DNA of 64,000 bases from Lutibacter sp. A80 (GTDB taxonomy: Bacteria; Bacteroidota; Bacteroidia; Flavobacteriales; Flavobacteriaceae), in assembly GCF_022429645.1 (NCBI RefSeq), contig NZ_CP092480.1, forward strand, positions 2,338,501-2,402,500. Reading direction: 5' to 3'. The translations under genes were made by a program, and so were the position numbers. This document shows positions 43,214-55,800 of this stretch, piece after piece (the stretch's first letter is position 1; every line of letters starts with the position of its first letter). Under the pieces are notes generated by a model that saw only the letters and a program-made list of their open reading frames with translations, was not told the DNA's origin and searched no databases.

Positions 43214-44563
43214 TTAATCTTTTTTAAAATAATTCTGAACATCACTTAAAGCATAAGGTTTAGAAATTATTTTTTTATTAGCATCTAAAATAAAATAACT
43301 TGGTGTAGATGTAATATCATATGCATTTCCAATAGGGTTTTCCCATTTATTTAAACCAAGAACATTTGTCCATTTTTCAAATTTTTCAGAATAATGATTA
43401 AAGCCTAATTCATCATTTTCTAGAGCAATAGCAATAACTTTTACATCTTCATCATCTTTCAGTAAATCGTACAATTGAGGAACTTCATTTAAACAATGGG
43501 AACAAGTTGTGCTCCAAAAAATTAACATATAAGTTGAAGCTTCATTTTCATTATATAAACTTTTTTGTATGCCCTTTTCATCCCAAGTAAAATCAGGTGC
43601 TGGTCTACCAACAGCCAATTTAACACTTTCTAATATTTGATCAATATCTGCTTGATTTTGATTTTCTACTGGAAGTTTATTATAGAGGTTTTCAACTATA
43701 TAATCTATAAGTGTAATATTTTCTAACTGAGAAAAATTATACATTAATGTTATTAACATTTCACTTTTTAACGCCGTATTATCCCCTATTTTTTCTGAAA
43801 TTTCATTTACTGCATTTATATACAATTTATTTTGAACATCAATTTCATCTGACCTATTTAAATAAAATACATAATCTACAATTTTCTCAGTATAAAAAAT
43901 TGAATTTTGTAATACAATATCATTAAAATCAACTGCATCAAAATAATGTAATTTTTCACTATTTAAATATAATTGTGGAGAAGAAAATACTTCAGGAGCA
44001 TAGTACCTTTCACTTGCTTTTATAAAATTATATGCTAATTTGTTTTTAGATTTATTTATAAAATCCGCTTGTGTTTCTTTATAATTCTTAAGCGTTTTAT
44101 TATAATTTTCACTTGTAAGTTTAAGTGCAGATTCATCTTGTAATCTAAAATATACTAACTGTAAAGAATCTAATTGCTGCTTTAAATTATCTGTTTTAGA
44201 TTTATAATTTTCGTAGAGTTTATTTTCTTCGGAAGTTATAAATTCAGTAGTTCCAAAAGGATAACTTGGATTAAATTTTAATTCAACACTTTCTTTGGAA
44301 TATAAAAAATCTACATATCCTCCATTGTTCATATCGTACATTAATCGATAGACTCCTTTTGGCGAATTTTCAGGAAAATCTATTGTAAACTCCCCATTAT
44401 CTATATCAACATTAGCAACATATAACTGTTTTGATCCTTTTAGTTGATATAAAATTACATATTCTAAATCGCTAATTACAGGACTCATAGTTCCTTTAAT
44501 AAAAGTTTGACTTTGAGCTGCTGCACTGATAAACAACAGTATTAATACTATTTTTTTTAACAT
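43214..44563 (-). CDS. TlpA-type thioredoxin-fold protein with DUF4369-like N-terminus
   Basis: The 449-residue exported protein has a signal peptide (residues 1-18, ending AAAQSQ). A DUF4369-like beta domain follows (about 20-110), then a helical middle (about 115-300) and a C-terminal thioredoxin-like domain with the redox motif WSTTCSHCLNEVP (Cys-Ser-His-Cys). It is probably a periplasmic thiol-disulfide oxidoreductase. A TATATTTG box lies 34 bp upstream on its strand. Confidence 0.85.
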   Translation of the reverse strand: MLKKIVLILLFISAAAQSQTFIKGTMSPVISDLEYVILYQLKGSKQLYVANVDIDNGEFTIDFPENSPKGVYRLMYDMNNGGYVDFLYSKESVELKFNPSYPFGTTEFITSEENKLYENYKSKTDNLKQQLDSLQLVYFRLQDESALKLTSENYNKTLKNYKETQADFINKSKNKLAYNFIKASERYYAPEVFSSPQLYLNSEKLHYFDAVDFNDIVLQNSIFYTEKIVDYVFYLNRSDEIDVQNKLYINAVNEISEKIGDNTALKSEMLITLMYNFSQLENITLIDYIVENLYNKLPVENQNQADIDQILESVKLAVGRPAPDFTWDEKGIQKSLYNENEASTYMLIFWSTTCSHCLNEVPQLYDLLKDDEDVKVIAIALENDELGFNHYSEKFEKWTNVLGLNKWENPIGNAYDITSTPSYFILDANKKIISKPYALSDVQNYFKKD

Positions 44564-44597
44564 TTTATTTTTTGTTACAATTATTCAAAAATTAGAC

Positions 44598-44605
44598 CAA
44601 ATATA
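44598..44605 (-). promoter_or_regulatory. Bacteroidota -7 box (TATATTTG) for the TlpA-type gene
   Basis: On the minus strand TATATTTG fits TAnnTTTG and ends 34 bp before the ATG at 44563. No -33 TTG was found at consensus spacing. Confidence 0.55.
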
Positions 44606-44725
44606 AGTGATTCTATTATTTTTAATAAAATCACTTATTATTAGTTAACAAATTAAACGTATTTTGGATTTCAAGCTGCTCTAAAATTATACACTTCTGT
44701 GTATTAATTTAAAACAATAACTAAA

Positions 44726-45085
44726 TTAATTTGGTATTAATTCTTGTTCTTTAAAATATAAAACTATAGCTTCTTTCATAAGCACAGTTTGTTCGCCAGA
44801 TTTTAACGGAGGTAATTCTTCTAAAGTTTTATAATGTGGCCAACCATCATCATCAAAAAAGTCAAATTCGTAATAACCAAAGGGTTCTAATAACCTACAA
44901 ATTGCAATATGCATTAAATTAACTTTGTCATCTTTTTTAAATTCTATAGCACCTTTTCCTAATTCTTGCACACCTATTAAATAAATAATTGCATCTAAGT
45001 TTAACTGCTCACCATCTCCAAACCTGCTCGCTAAGATTTCGAGAATTCGCTCGTAATCTTCCTTTAATTTTTCATCTCTTGCCAT
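44726..45085 (-). CDS. conserved hypothetical protein
   Basis: I do not recognise the family. The 119-residue protein is soluble, acidic and helical (MARDEKLKEDYERILEILAS, DAIIYLIGVQELGKG), with a highly acidic aromatic patch (YYEFDFFDDDGWPHY) near residue 75. Coding is supported by its codon use and normal start. It diverges from cvpA with only 10 bp between the frames before start correction (64 bp to the chosen cvpA ATG), so the two share a promoter region. Confidence 0.75.
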   Translation of the reverse strand: MARDEKLKEDYERILEILASRFGDGEQLNLDAIIYLIGVQELGKGAIEFKKDDKVNLMHIAICRLLEPFGYYEFDFFDDDGWPHYKTLEELPPLKSGEQTVLMKEAIVLYFKEQELIPN

Positions 45086-45149
45086 TTGATATTTTTTGTT
45101 AGGTTACAAATATACAAATCGATTCATGTATATTTACAAAAACATTAAT

Positions 45150-45659
45150 ATGAATACTTTTGACATTATTATTGCCGCACTCTTATTATTAGGTTTTATT
45201 AGAGGTTTGTTTAAAGGATTATTCGTTGAAATAGCTTCACTACTTGCCTTAATTGCCGGTGTTTATGGCGCAATTCACTTTTCTTATTTTGTTGGAGATT
45301 TTTTATCTGACAGATTATCTTGGGAAGAAAGATATATTACTATAATTTCTTTTGCTATTACTTTTGCTATTATTGTGTTAGCTATTGGCTTATTGGGTAA
45401 ATTATTTACAAAAATTGCCGATTTTGCAGCTCTTGGAATGCTAAACAAACTACTTGGCGGTGTTTTTGGAATTCTAAAAATAGGGCTTATTTTAAGTATT
45501 GCGCTTTTGATTTTTACTAAGTTAAACAATACTATTCCATTTATTACTGAAGATCAAAAAGAGACTTCTATTTTATATGAACCTATAAAAAATTTAGCAC
45601 CTACTTTATTTCCAAACTTTTTAACTGTTGTTAAGGAAGAAACGGATTTAAATATTTAA
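45150..45659 (+). CDS. CvpA family membrane protein
   Basis: The roughly 169-residue protein has four hydrophobic segments (about residues 4-20, 24-44, 60-80 and 97-117) and the CvpA signatures LLLLGFIRGLFKGLF and LNKLLGGVFGILKIG. Relatives are needed for colicin V export in E. coli and for envelope functions elsewhere. Start chosen at ATG 45150 (MNTFDIIIAALLL); the longer frame from 45096 covers a TATATTTA -7-like box. Confidence 0.86.
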   Translation: MNTFDIIIAALLLLGFIRGLFKGLFVEIASLLALIAGVYGAIHFSYFVGDFLSDRLSWEERYITIISFAITFAIIVLAIGLLGKLFTKIADFAALGMLNKLLGGVFGILKIGLILSIALLIFTKLNNTIPFITEDQKETSILYEPIKNLAPTLFPNFLTVVKEETDLNI

Positions 45660-45718
45660 AGTATAAATCTGTTAGTTAAAATAAGTATTTACGTCAAAGA
45701 AATTAAACTTTTTAAATA

Positions 45719-46837
45719 ATGAAACTTACTAACTACCTAAATTTATTAACCATACTATTTTTAACTTTAGTATTAAATGGGTGTACAACAAAAAACAATA
45801 ATTCATTTATTATTTCTGGAAATATTTCAGATTTAGAAACAGATTATATAATACTATCAGAAGTAAAAGATATTCAAAGTAAAAAAGCTCTAATAATTGA
45901 CACTTTAAAAGTTGACAAACGCGGAAAATTTGATGCTGTCTATTTTTTAGAACCAAACATATACAACCTAACATTTAATAGTAATAAAACACTTCAACTA
46001 GCCATAAACAAAGGGCAACACATTAAGATTAATGGAAGTTTAAACGATGATTTAATAGTTTCAGGTTCTAATGACACTCAATTATTAACCGATTATGAAA
46101 CTTTTAGAAAAAACTCATTAAACCGATTAGTTACCTCTGTAAGAGATCGTATAAAAAATTTAAAGCAAGATGGAAACGAACAGTTAATTACTAGTTTAAG
46201 AACACTTGAAGTTGAAAACTATAAAATACACCTAAATGAATTGGCACAATTTATAAAAGACACTATGGGAACTTCAATAGCAATTTACCCTACTTCTATA
46301 CGATGGAATAATGAGAATTTAGAAACTTTAGGTCAAGTTGTTTCAAACTTTAAAGATGCGCACCCAAATCTAGAAATTACAAATAAACTTGTTAAAAAAA
46401 TTGAACTTCTTAAAAAAACAAGTATTGGTAGTAGTATATCAAATATTAAAATGCCCGATCAATTTAATAAACTTATCAATCTAGACACTATTAAAGGAAA
46501 ATATACATTAATAGATTTTTGGGCTAGCTGGTGCCCTCCTTGTAGAGCAGAAAGCAAACTACTTAATAAACTCTATAACGATTATAATTCTAATGGATTT
46601 GAAATCTATGGTATATCATTAGATTCTAATAAAGAACGTTGGTTAAAAGCTCTTAAAACAGACAATAGAACGTGGACAAATGTTTCTACTGTTGAAGGTT
46701 TTAAAACAGCTGTAGCTATTGAATATGGAATTTCTTCACTTCCTACCAATTATATTATAGATAGAGAAGGGAAAATTATAGCAAGTAATTTGCACGGAGA
46801 AAAACTAGCTGCATTTATAAAAAAATTATATAATTAA
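45719..46837 (+). CDS. TlpA-type disulfide reductase lipoprotein
   Basis: The 372-residue protein has a lipoprotein signal (lipobox LNGC, Cys at about residue 22). A DUF4369 domain follows (about 28-120), then a helical linker and a C-terminal thioredoxin-like domain with WASWCPPCRAES. It is likely a membrane-anchored periplasmic reductase, for example for cytochrome c or respiration-linked thiols. It follows cvpA by 59 bp. Confidence 0.9.
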   Translation: MKLTNYLNLLTILFLTLVLNGCTTKNNNSFIISGNISDLETDYIILSEVKDIQSKKALIIDTLKVDKRGKFDAVYFLEPNIYNLTFNSNKTLQLAINKGQHIKINGSLNDDLIVSGSNDTQLLTDYETFRKNSLNRLVTSVRDRIKNLKQDGNEQLITSLRTLEVENYKIHLNELAQFIKDTMGTSIAIYPTSIRWNNENLETLGQVVSNFKDAHPNLEITNKLVKKIELLKKTSIGSSISNIKMPDQFNKLINLDTIKGKYTLIDFWASWCPPCRAESKLLNKLYNDYNSNGFEIYGISLDSNKERWLKALKTDNRTWTNVSTVEGFKTAVAIEYGISSLPTNYIIDREGKIIASNLHGEKLAAFIKKLYN

Positions 46838-46903
46838 TTACCCTTTTTTAATAATTTAGACAATTGTATTTTCAAAGTAAAAATAAACTTCAAAAAGTAA
46901 TAA

Positions 46904-48838
46904 TTACATTTTAAGAATTATAAACTCAGACCGTCTATTTAGTTGGTGTAACATTTCTGAACAAGGAACTCCATTTTTACATTTATTTATTAATTGAGTT
47001 TCTCCAAAGCCTTTGGCACTAATTATTCTTTTTGCATCAATACCTTTTGAAATAATATAATCTCTGGTTGCTTTTGCTCTCTTGTCAGACAAAATTAAAT
47101 TATATGCATCTTTTCCTCTAGAATCGGTATGCGATTCTATATTTATTATCATTTTTGGATACTGCTTTAATAAAAACACAACTTTATCAAATTCAAGTGC
47201 AGCATCTACTCGAATATCCCATTTATCAAGATCAAAGTAAATTGTACCTACTTTTATTTTTAACAAACCATTTTCTTCTACAATAAGTTTATTTAATTTA
47301 TCTATCCCAACAGGTATAGTTATTTTTTGTGATTTTTCTGTTGTTAAAAATGGTTTTTCTTTAACGTTATACCCTCTTTTTTTAACCTTTATTAGGTAAT
47401 TGGTATTACAACTAATTTCTTTTTCAAAAGAATAATTTCCATTAATATCAGTTTGAATTTCCTCCAACTTCTCCCCTTCATTTGAATATAGACTTACAGT
47501 TGCATCAGAAATTTTCTCACCGGTTAAATTATTGGAAATATATCCTTCTACAAATTGTTTACAATCACCTACCGGAATTCTCTCAAAAAAATAGATATCA
47601 TCATCTCCTTTACCTGAATTTCTATTCGAACATACAAAACCGTTATTAGTTTCTTCATTAACAATATAGCCAAAATCATCTAAAACACTATTTAGCGGTG
47701 CGCCTAAATTAATAGCAGCTTCAAAAACAGTATTGTAATTACTTTCAAAAACATCTAAACCTCCCAAACCATTATGTCCATCAGAAGCAAAATACAACTT
47801 GTTTTTAGTTATAAAAGGAAACATTTCTTTTCCAGAGGTATTAATTTTAGTCCCCAAATTTCGAGGTTTAGAATATACGTCGTCTTTTAAAATATCAACA
47901 ACAAAAATATCCGTTTCACCTATGGACCCTGGCATATCTGAAACAAAATATAATTTTGTTCCATCTGCACTTAATGCTGGATGGCCTACAGAATATTCTT
48001 CACTATTAAATGGCAATTCTTTAATATTTTGCCAATCTTTTTTTCCATCAACTCCTTCAACTAATGTAGCACTATAAAGCTTTAATCTATTTATTTTTAC
48101 TCCATCTACACCACTTCCATTGTAATTATTACGTGTATAATATACTTTTTTGAAATCTGAAGAAAAAGACAATGTAGCTTCATGGTATTTAGAATTTAAC
48201 ACTTTTGAAAAATCTTTAACCATAGTTACATCTGTATTTTTATAGTCTATATCTCCCAAATACAGATTAAAAAAAAGTGGTTTCTTAATTTTATAATTAC
48301 TAGTTTTATTATAAGTAGAATCAATTGCAGAAGCATATACCAATTTATCATTATAATACATAGGACCAAAATCTGAAAACACAGTATTTATTGATAAATT
48401 ACTTAGTATAAATTGCTGTTCTTGGTCTAAAATAACTTCTGAATTTGCTTGTAAATTAGCAGTTTTATTTAATTGGTTTTTATTACTTTTCTCTTCAAAT
48501 ACTTTCATCCATTTTTTAGCTGCTCCGTATTTTCCAATACCTTGAAATGATTTTGAATATCTAAAAAAATATTCTGCATTTAACGCTTCTTTATACAAGG
48601 TAATTAATTTACCGTACCATTTATTGGCACTTTCCATATTGGTATTAAAATAGTATGCATCCCCTATCTTTTGAAAAACATCTTTTGAATTATCTCCATT
48701 ATCGATTGCTGCTTTATATTCTTTAGCAGCTTCTAAATATTGCATTTTCTCAAAAAAACTATCAGCTATCTTATATTTTTCTTGTGCAAAGCCTAGGGTT
48801 GATAGACTTATAAAAATTACAATTATTATGTTTTTCAT
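46904..48838 (-). CDS. OmpA/PD40 outer-membrane-associated protein of T9SS locus
   Basis: The 644-residue protein has a signal peptide (residues 1-18), TPR-like helices (about 25-130), PD40 beta-propeller repeats (about 195-400, ALSADGTKLYFVSDMPG and KLYFASDGHNGLGGLDVFES), a carboxypeptidase-regulatory-like domain (about 430-510) and a C-terminal OmpA peptidoglycan-binding domain (IESHTDSRGKDAYNLILSDK). It is the last gene of the giant-adhesin locus, 49 bp behind the PorP/SprF gene. Similar trios accompany type B T9SS cargo in Flavobacteriia; this protein may tie the exported partner to the cell wall. Confidence 0.9.
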   Translation of the reverse strand: MKNIIIVIFISLSTLGFAQEKYKIADSFFEKMQYLEAAKEYKAAIDNGDNSKDVFQKIGDAYYFNTNMESANKWYGKLITLYKEALNAEYFFRYSKSFQGIGKYGAAKKWMKVFEEKSNKNQLNKTANLQANSEVILDQEQQFILSNLSINTVFSDFGPMYYNDKLVYASAIDSTYNKTSNYKIKKPLFFNLYLGDIDYKNTDVTMVKDFSKVLNSKYHEATLSFSSDFKKVYYTRNNYNGSGVDGVKINRLKLYSATLVEGVDGKKDWQNIKELPFNSEEYSVGHPALSADGTKLYFVSDMPGSIGETDIFVVDILKDDVYSKPRNLGTKINTSGKEMFPFITKNKLYFASDGHNGLGGLDVFESNYNTVFEAAINLGAPLNSVLDDFGYIVNEETNNGFVCSNRNSGKGDDDIYFFERIPVGDCKQFVEGYISNNLTGEKISDATVSLYSNEGEKLEEIQTDINGNYSFEKEISCNTNYLIKVKKRGYNVKEKPFLTTEKSQKITIPVGIDKLNKLIVEENGLLKIKVGTIYFDLDKWDIRVDAALEFDKVVFLLKQYPKMIINIESHTDSRGKDAYNLILSDKRAKATRDYIISKGIDAKRIISAKGFGETQLINKCKNGVPCSEMLHQLNRRSEFIILKM

Positions 48839-48887
48839 ATTTCTTATTTTAATGGAATTTTAAAGTTATTTTTAATTTTTAATAGTA

Positions 48888-49817
48888 TTAAAAGAATCTA
48901 GGCGATATTACTTTTCCAAATCTATTAAAGAAATTATACTTTAAAAATATTTCATGAGATCCTGAATTATAGTTTGCTAATTTTGTGGTTTCTAAATCAT
49001 AACCGTAGCCAATAAAAAAGGAATCACTAACCTGAAATCCAACCAATGCACTTACAGCAATGTCCCATCTATAAGCAACACCTGCAGTAAATTTCTCATT
49101 AATTAAAAAATTCCCTGAAATATCAAACTGTAAAGGAGCCCCTTCAACTGTTTTTAATAAAAAAGAAGGTTTAAATTTTAAATCAGTACTCAAATCAAAA
49201 ACATGACCTGCAATTAAATAATAATGAAGTCGTTCTTGAGCTATATAACTATTTGTTCCAACATCTGCATATTTATCAAAATGTTTCGTTTCTAACAAAT
49301 AAGGTGCTGATAAACCAATATAAGTTTTATCTGAATATAGATACAAACCTACACCAACATTAGGCGAAAATTTATTATCTACATTGGTTTCAAAACTATA
49401 ATCGTTTTGATCGTATTGATTTAACTTATTAAAATCAATATTTAGTAAATTTCCACTAGCTTTTAAACCAAATGCTAATTTATAAGTATCAGAAATTAAT
49501 AATGTATATGAAAAATCTATAGCTACGGTACTTTCATCTGAAGGCCCTATTTTATCATTAATTATAGACAAACCTAAACCAACATTACTTCTATTTATTG
49601 GGGTGTGAATTGATGCGTTTGTTGTAACGGGCGCACCATCTATACCCACCCATTGTGAACGATTTAATAGAAAAAGACTTGCTCCAACATTAGATCCAGC
49701 ATATGCAGGGTTAACACTTATAGTATTATACATATACTGTGTAAATTGTGCATCTTGCTGGGCATAACTATAACCAACTAAAAGGAGCAATCCAAATGCT
49801 AAAATTTTATTTTTCAT
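48888..49817 (-). CDS. PorP/SprF-family T9SS membrane protein
   Basis: The 309-residue outer-membrane barrel protein has a signal peptide (residues 1-19), then the PorP/SprF hallmark AQFTQYMYNTISVNPAYAG and repeated strands ending ...YNFFNRFGKVISPRFF. SprF-type proteins are required for surface delivery of specific type B cargo such as SprB. It follows the giant Calx-beta gene by 58 bp on the same strand, so it is probably its dedicated partner. Confidence 0.92.
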   Translation of the reverse strand: MKNKILAFGLLLLVGYSYAQQDAQFTQYMYNTISVNPAYAGSNVGASLFLLNRSQWVGIDGAPVTTNASIHTPINRSNVGLGLSIINDKIGPSDESTVAIDFSYTLLISDTYKLAFGLKASGNLLNIDFNKLNQYDQNDYSFETNVDNKFSPNVGVGLYLYSDKTYIGLSAPYLLETKHFDKYADVGTNSYIAQERLHYYLIAGHVFDLSTDLKFKPSFLLKTVEGAPLQFDISGNFLINEKFTAGVAYRWDIAVSALVGFQVSDSFFIGYGYDLETTKLANYNSGSHEIFLKYNFFNRFGKVISPRFF

Positions 49818-49875
49818 CTATTCATTTTTAATATACCTCTAAAATTTACTTCCTATTGGTATATAATTTAATTAT

Positions 49876-52800
49876 CTATCTTCTATTTATGTACAAGTAA
49901 CCTGCTTTTTGATGTGCATTACCATCTGCATCTTTATATTTTAAAATATAAAAGTAAGTACCATCTGGTAGCTCATCCGATTGATTTACGGTTAATTTAC
50001 CTTCAGAAATTCCTTTAAAAGCTCTATCGGTATTATTGTAATGGTCACGTGCAAATACTAAACCTCCCCAACGGTTGTAAATCTCTACTCTATTATCCGA
50101 ATAACATTCTAAACCTCTAATATAGAATACATCGTTATCACCATCGCCATTAGGAGAAACTGCATTAAACACTTCAATTACACATCCTGAAACTCCTAAT
50201 ACAGTAGGATTATCACCATAGCTATCTATATCATCTGATGCATCACCTACAACAATTCCTTTAGAACTAATTGCTGTTACAAATGCCTGATTTATAACAC
50301 TTCCTAAATTAATATCTTGTTGTGTAATTTCATAAGTAGCAGTAAATGTTTCATTATCAGTTACACCTGCTTCTAGAGTTATTGGGTCTCCATAAACAAC
50401 TACACCTGGCAATGGATCTTCAACAATTACGTCATACAATGTTACATTACCAATATTGCTTACTGTAAAATTATATGTAATTGTTTCTCCAACTTGTGCA
50501 TAACCATCTGAATTATCATCATTAAACACACCAGTTTTAATTATTGAAATTTCAGGTTTTTGCTCTAACGAAGTTATTGTTGGATTATCATTACCGTCAT
50601 TTATAATTCCATTATCTGAAATATCTGAAATCTCATTACCTAAAACATCAACACCAGAAGCAGTTGCTGAATTAGTTACACTTCCTGCATCAACATCAGC
50701 TTGTGTAATTGTGTAATAAGCATTTACGCTAGCAGTTTTATTAGGTTCTAACATTCCAATTTCAGCTATTGAAGTTTCAGAAATTAAAACATCATTTAAA
50801 CTAATATCATTTAAAGTAACATTTCCAGTATTAGTAATAGTAAATGTATACGTAATAATATCACCAACCATTCCATCTCCTTGTACAGTTGCAGTTTTAA
50901 TTAATTCAATTGATGCGTTTGAAGTAACTACTACAGTAATAGTTACAACTGCATTTGAAGTATCTCCATCTACATCGGTTATAGAATAAACAAAGCTATC
51001 AGTTCCAAAGAAATATGTATCTGGAGTATATGTATAAACACCTTCTGAATTCATTGATACAGTTCCATGTTGAGCTCCTCCATTTTCTCCAACCAAACTC
51101 CAAACATTACCTCCATCTCCACTAGGAATATCATTTTCTGCAGTTAAACCATCTACAATAGCACTATTTTGTTCTGTTGTAATAAAATCATCATTGGCAA
51201 TTGGGAAATCATCTACAGTTGTAATTGTAATAATAACTTGCTCATTAACCAAGGCTGAATTTGTACCATCTGATGCATTATAATCAAAACTTGTTTGTCC
51301 GTACCAATTTGAATTTGGAACAAACTCTAAATTATTAATAGCAACAGCCGGTATAATATCTCCAACATTTACTACTGCGTTATCGAGATATAAAATACCA
51401 TTTTCAGGTAAACTAACTATTGTAATGCTATATAATGTATCTCCATCTGCATCACTAAATGATGTAATAAAATCACCCGTAGCAAACTGTACATTGTTAT
51501 CTTCTATTCCTGATATAATTACATCCGTTAAAATAGGTGAATAATCATCATTAATAATTGTTCCAACTCCTGTGGTATTTGCTAAAGTAATAGCACTACC
51601 ATTTGTAATTAAATTAGTCAATTCAACAGTAAATACTTCATCTAATTCTGCTAAATTATCAGTGTTTACAACTACTTTAATTGTCTTAATGGTTTCCCCA
51701 GGTAAGAAGGTTAAAGTACTTATTGAAAGTTCTACATAATCATTCTCTAAAACAGAAGCAGAACCATCTATTGTACTGTAATCTACAGTAGTTATTAAAT
51801 TAGAACTACCTGATAACCTAACTTCAAATTCAAAAATGGTTGTTCCACTATCACCCTCTACAACTGACACACTAGTAATATCCATTGTTACTGAATCATC
51901 ATCACCAATTATTACTGTAGCTTCATTTGTTGTTCCTAGAGTAACTGCAGTGTCTGTTGCTACTAATGTTACTACTACTGTCTCTCCTCCAGTCTCTATT
52001 AAATTATCATCAATAACTACTACCGGAAGGGTTACTGATGTCTCTCCTGCTGGTATTGTTATTGTTGTTCCTATGCTTGAGTAATCTGTTCCTGCTGTAG
52101 CCGTACCTGATACTGTTAATGTAACTTCGGTATCGACAATTACTGCATTGGTCATTGTTAAGGTAAACAATCCATTACTGTCTGGTTCACTTGCCTGAGT
52201 TGTTACTGCAATACTTACTTCTGAAGTATCATTATCTCCAATGGTGACTATTGCCTGGTCTTTAGATGCATTAACGCTAACTGCTGAACTTGTTCCTGTT
52301 AATGTTACTACTACAGTTTCTCCACCGGTTTCTACTAAACTGTCATCAATAACTACTACTGGAATGGTTACTGAGGTCTCTCCTGCTGGTATTATAACCG
52401 TTCCTGATAAGGCTTCGTAATCTATTCCTTCGTTTGCTGTTCCTGTTACGGTATAGCTAACTTCAGTAGCAATATTAACAGCTTCACTCAGTGTTAAAGT
52501 GAACAGTCCATTACTGCTTGGTTCACTTGCTTGATCCGTTGCTGCTATACTAACCATTGAAGCATCATCATCTCCTAATGTTACCGTTGCTACTGTTGTT
52601 CCTAAAGTAACTGCAGTACTTGTTCCTGTCATCGTGATAACAACTGTTTCTCCGCCAGTCTCTACTAAATTATCATCAATCACCGTTACTGGTATTGTAA
52701 TTGTTTTAGTATTTGCTGGTATTATTACTGTTGTGCCTATCGCTGCATAATCTGTGGACTCTGTCGCTGTTCCTGCTACTGTAAATGTTACTTCAGTATC

Positions 52801-55800
52801 TGTACTTACTGCATTGGTCATTGTTAAAGTGAACAAGCCATCAAATCCAGGTTCACCTGCCTGAGTTGTTGCTGCAATACTTACTTCTGATACATCATTA
52901 TCGCTAATTGTTACTGTTGCCACTGTAGTATCTAATGTTACTGCTGTGTCAGTTCCTGTTAAGGTTACAACAACTGTCTCTCCACCTGTCTCTACCAAAT
53001 TATCATCAATCACCGTTACTGGAATTGTAATTGTTTTAGTATTTGCTGGTATTATTACGGTAGTTCCTATCGCAGCATAATCTGTGGACTCTGTCGCTGT
53101 TCCTACTACTGTAAATGTTACTTCGGTAGCTGTACTTACTGCATTGGTCATTGTTAAGGTGAACAGTCCATTACTGTTTGGTTCACTTGCCTGAGTTGTT
53201 GCTGCAATACTAATTTTTGATGCGTTATTATCACTGATTATTACTGTAGCTGCTATAGTTCCTAAAGTTACTTCGTTGTCAGTTCCTGTTAAGGTTACAA
53301 CAACTGTCTCTCCACCTGTCTCTACAATTGCATCATCAATTACAGTTACTGGAATCGTTACTGTTGTTGCGCCTGCTGGTATTATCACACTTCCTGTTAA
53401 GGCTGTATAATCTGTATCCGCTGTTGCTGTTCCTGCTACATTGTAACTAATTACTGTTGCTGTACTTACTGCATTGGTCATTGTTAAAGTAAACAATCCA
53501 TTGTTATTTGGTTCACTCGCCTGAGTTGTTGCTGCTATACTTACTACTGAGGAATCATTGTCTATGATAGTTCCAATTGCTGTTCCATCTGAAATGGTAG
53601 CTAAACCTGTAATATCACTTAAGGTTACCGTGTAAGTTTCTGTTGATTCTACAAAACTATCATCGGTGATTGAGACCGTAAACGTTTGTACATCGCCTGT
53701 CTCTGAATCTGATGGGAAATTAAGTGTTCCACTAGTCGCTGTATAATCTACACTTGCCAACGCACTTGCATTGTCACTTGTTACATAATCAACACTAAAT
53801 GGATCTTGTACATTTCCTGTCAAGGTTACCGTAAACGTTGCTGTGCCTGCTCCTTCATTTACACTTACATCGGCAATCGATACACTTGCTGCATCATTAT
53901 CGGTAATCGTTCCTATAGCCTCTGCATCTGAAATTTTTGTCAATCCTGTAATGTCACTTAACGTCACTGTGTACGTTTCAGTTGGTTCTAATTGACTGTC
54001 ATCACTTATAGCTACCGTGAAGATTTTTATTGTTCCATTTGCTGAGTTTGCAGGGAAGTCTAACGTTCCACTAGTCGCTATATAATCTTCTCCTGCAACT
54101 GCCGTTGCATCGCTCGTTGCATAGTCTACCGTAAAGCTATCTTGTACATTTCCTGTTAAGGTTACTATGTATGTTGCTAACCCTACTGCTTCATCTACAC
54201 TTACATCGGCTATCGATACACTTGCTGCATCATTATCAGTAATCTCTCCAATTGCCTCTGCATCTGATATTGTTACCAATCCTCCTGTAATATCACTTAA
54301 CATTACTGTGTACGTTTCAGTTGGTTCTACAAAACTATCATCGATGATTGAGACCGTAAACGTTTGTACATCACCTGTCTCTGAACCTGCTGGGAACGTT
54401 AATGTTCCACTAGACGCTGTATAATCTACACTTGCCAACGCACTTGCATTGTCACTTGTTGCATAATCAACACTAAATTCTTCTTGAACATTTCCTGTTA
54501 AAGTTACCGTATATGTTGCTGTGCCTGCTACTTCATCTACACTTACATCGGCTATAGATACACTTGCTGCATCATCATTGGTGATTGTTACCGTGGCAGT
54601 GTCTGTAATGTCTACTGCTAAACTTGTTCCAGCTAAACTACTCATTGAAACTGTTAAGATCTCATCTGATTCTAGTTTTGTGTCCGAAGTTGGTGTAATC
54701 GTAAAGGTTTCTGTCTCACCTACAGTTCCTGCAAAGGTTAACGTCTGACTCGTTACGGCTGCGTAATCACTATCTGATGTCATTGCTGTGCCATCGGCTG
54801 TAGTTACATCTACTGTGAAGCCGCCTTGAACTGCAGCACTTAACGTAGCGGTTACTGTGATGTCTCCATTGTCTTCATTTTGTGAAATATCGGCAATCGT
54901 TACCGTTGCTGCATTATTATCGGTAATCTCTCCAATAGCCTCTGCATTTGATATTGTTACCAATCCTCCTGTAATATCACTTAAGATTACTTTATAAGTC
55001 TCTGTTGATTCTAAAACACTATCATCTGTAATTGTTACGGTGAACGTTTTTGTTGTTCCACTTACTGAATTTGCAGGGAAGTCTAACGTTCCACTAGTTG
55101 CTGTATAATCTTCTCCTGCAATTGCGGTTTCATTACTTGTTGCATAATCAACACTAAATGCTTCTTGTACATTTCCTGTTAAAGTTACCGTATATGTTGC
55201 TGTGCCTGCTGCTTCATTTACACTTACATCTGCAATCGATACACTTGCAGCATCATTGTCAGTAATCTCTCCCTCTGCTTCTGCTTCTCCATCTAAAATG
55301 GTAATTGCTTGGCCATTTGAATTACTTAAAGTAATTATTCCTTTAAAAGTTTCTGTTGGTTCTAATATTAAATCTCCTAATATATCTATTGGAATAGCAA
55401 CAGTTGTACTTCCTGCTGGTATGGTATAAGTAGTTCCACTTTGAGCAATAAAATCTGTTGTTGCTGTTGCTGAATCTGCGGTTGTAGAAAAACTTAATAC
55501 AACATCTTCTTGAGCAATTCCATTCATTGTTACTAGTAAATTCATTTTCTGAGCACTCTCGGTCTCTGCTATTGAATTATTGGCAATACTTATTGTATAC
55601 GCATCATCATCCGTAATTGTTCCAATGGCTTGTGTATCGTAAGTAACTAATGCATTACTACTATTTGAGAAGTTTAAATAAAAACTTTCTATTGGTTCCG
55701 CAATAGCATCTTCTGTTGTTGGAACTGATATGATGATAGATTCTTTTCCTATTGATTTTGTTCCTGTAAAATTCAATGGCCCTGAAGTTATCGTATAATC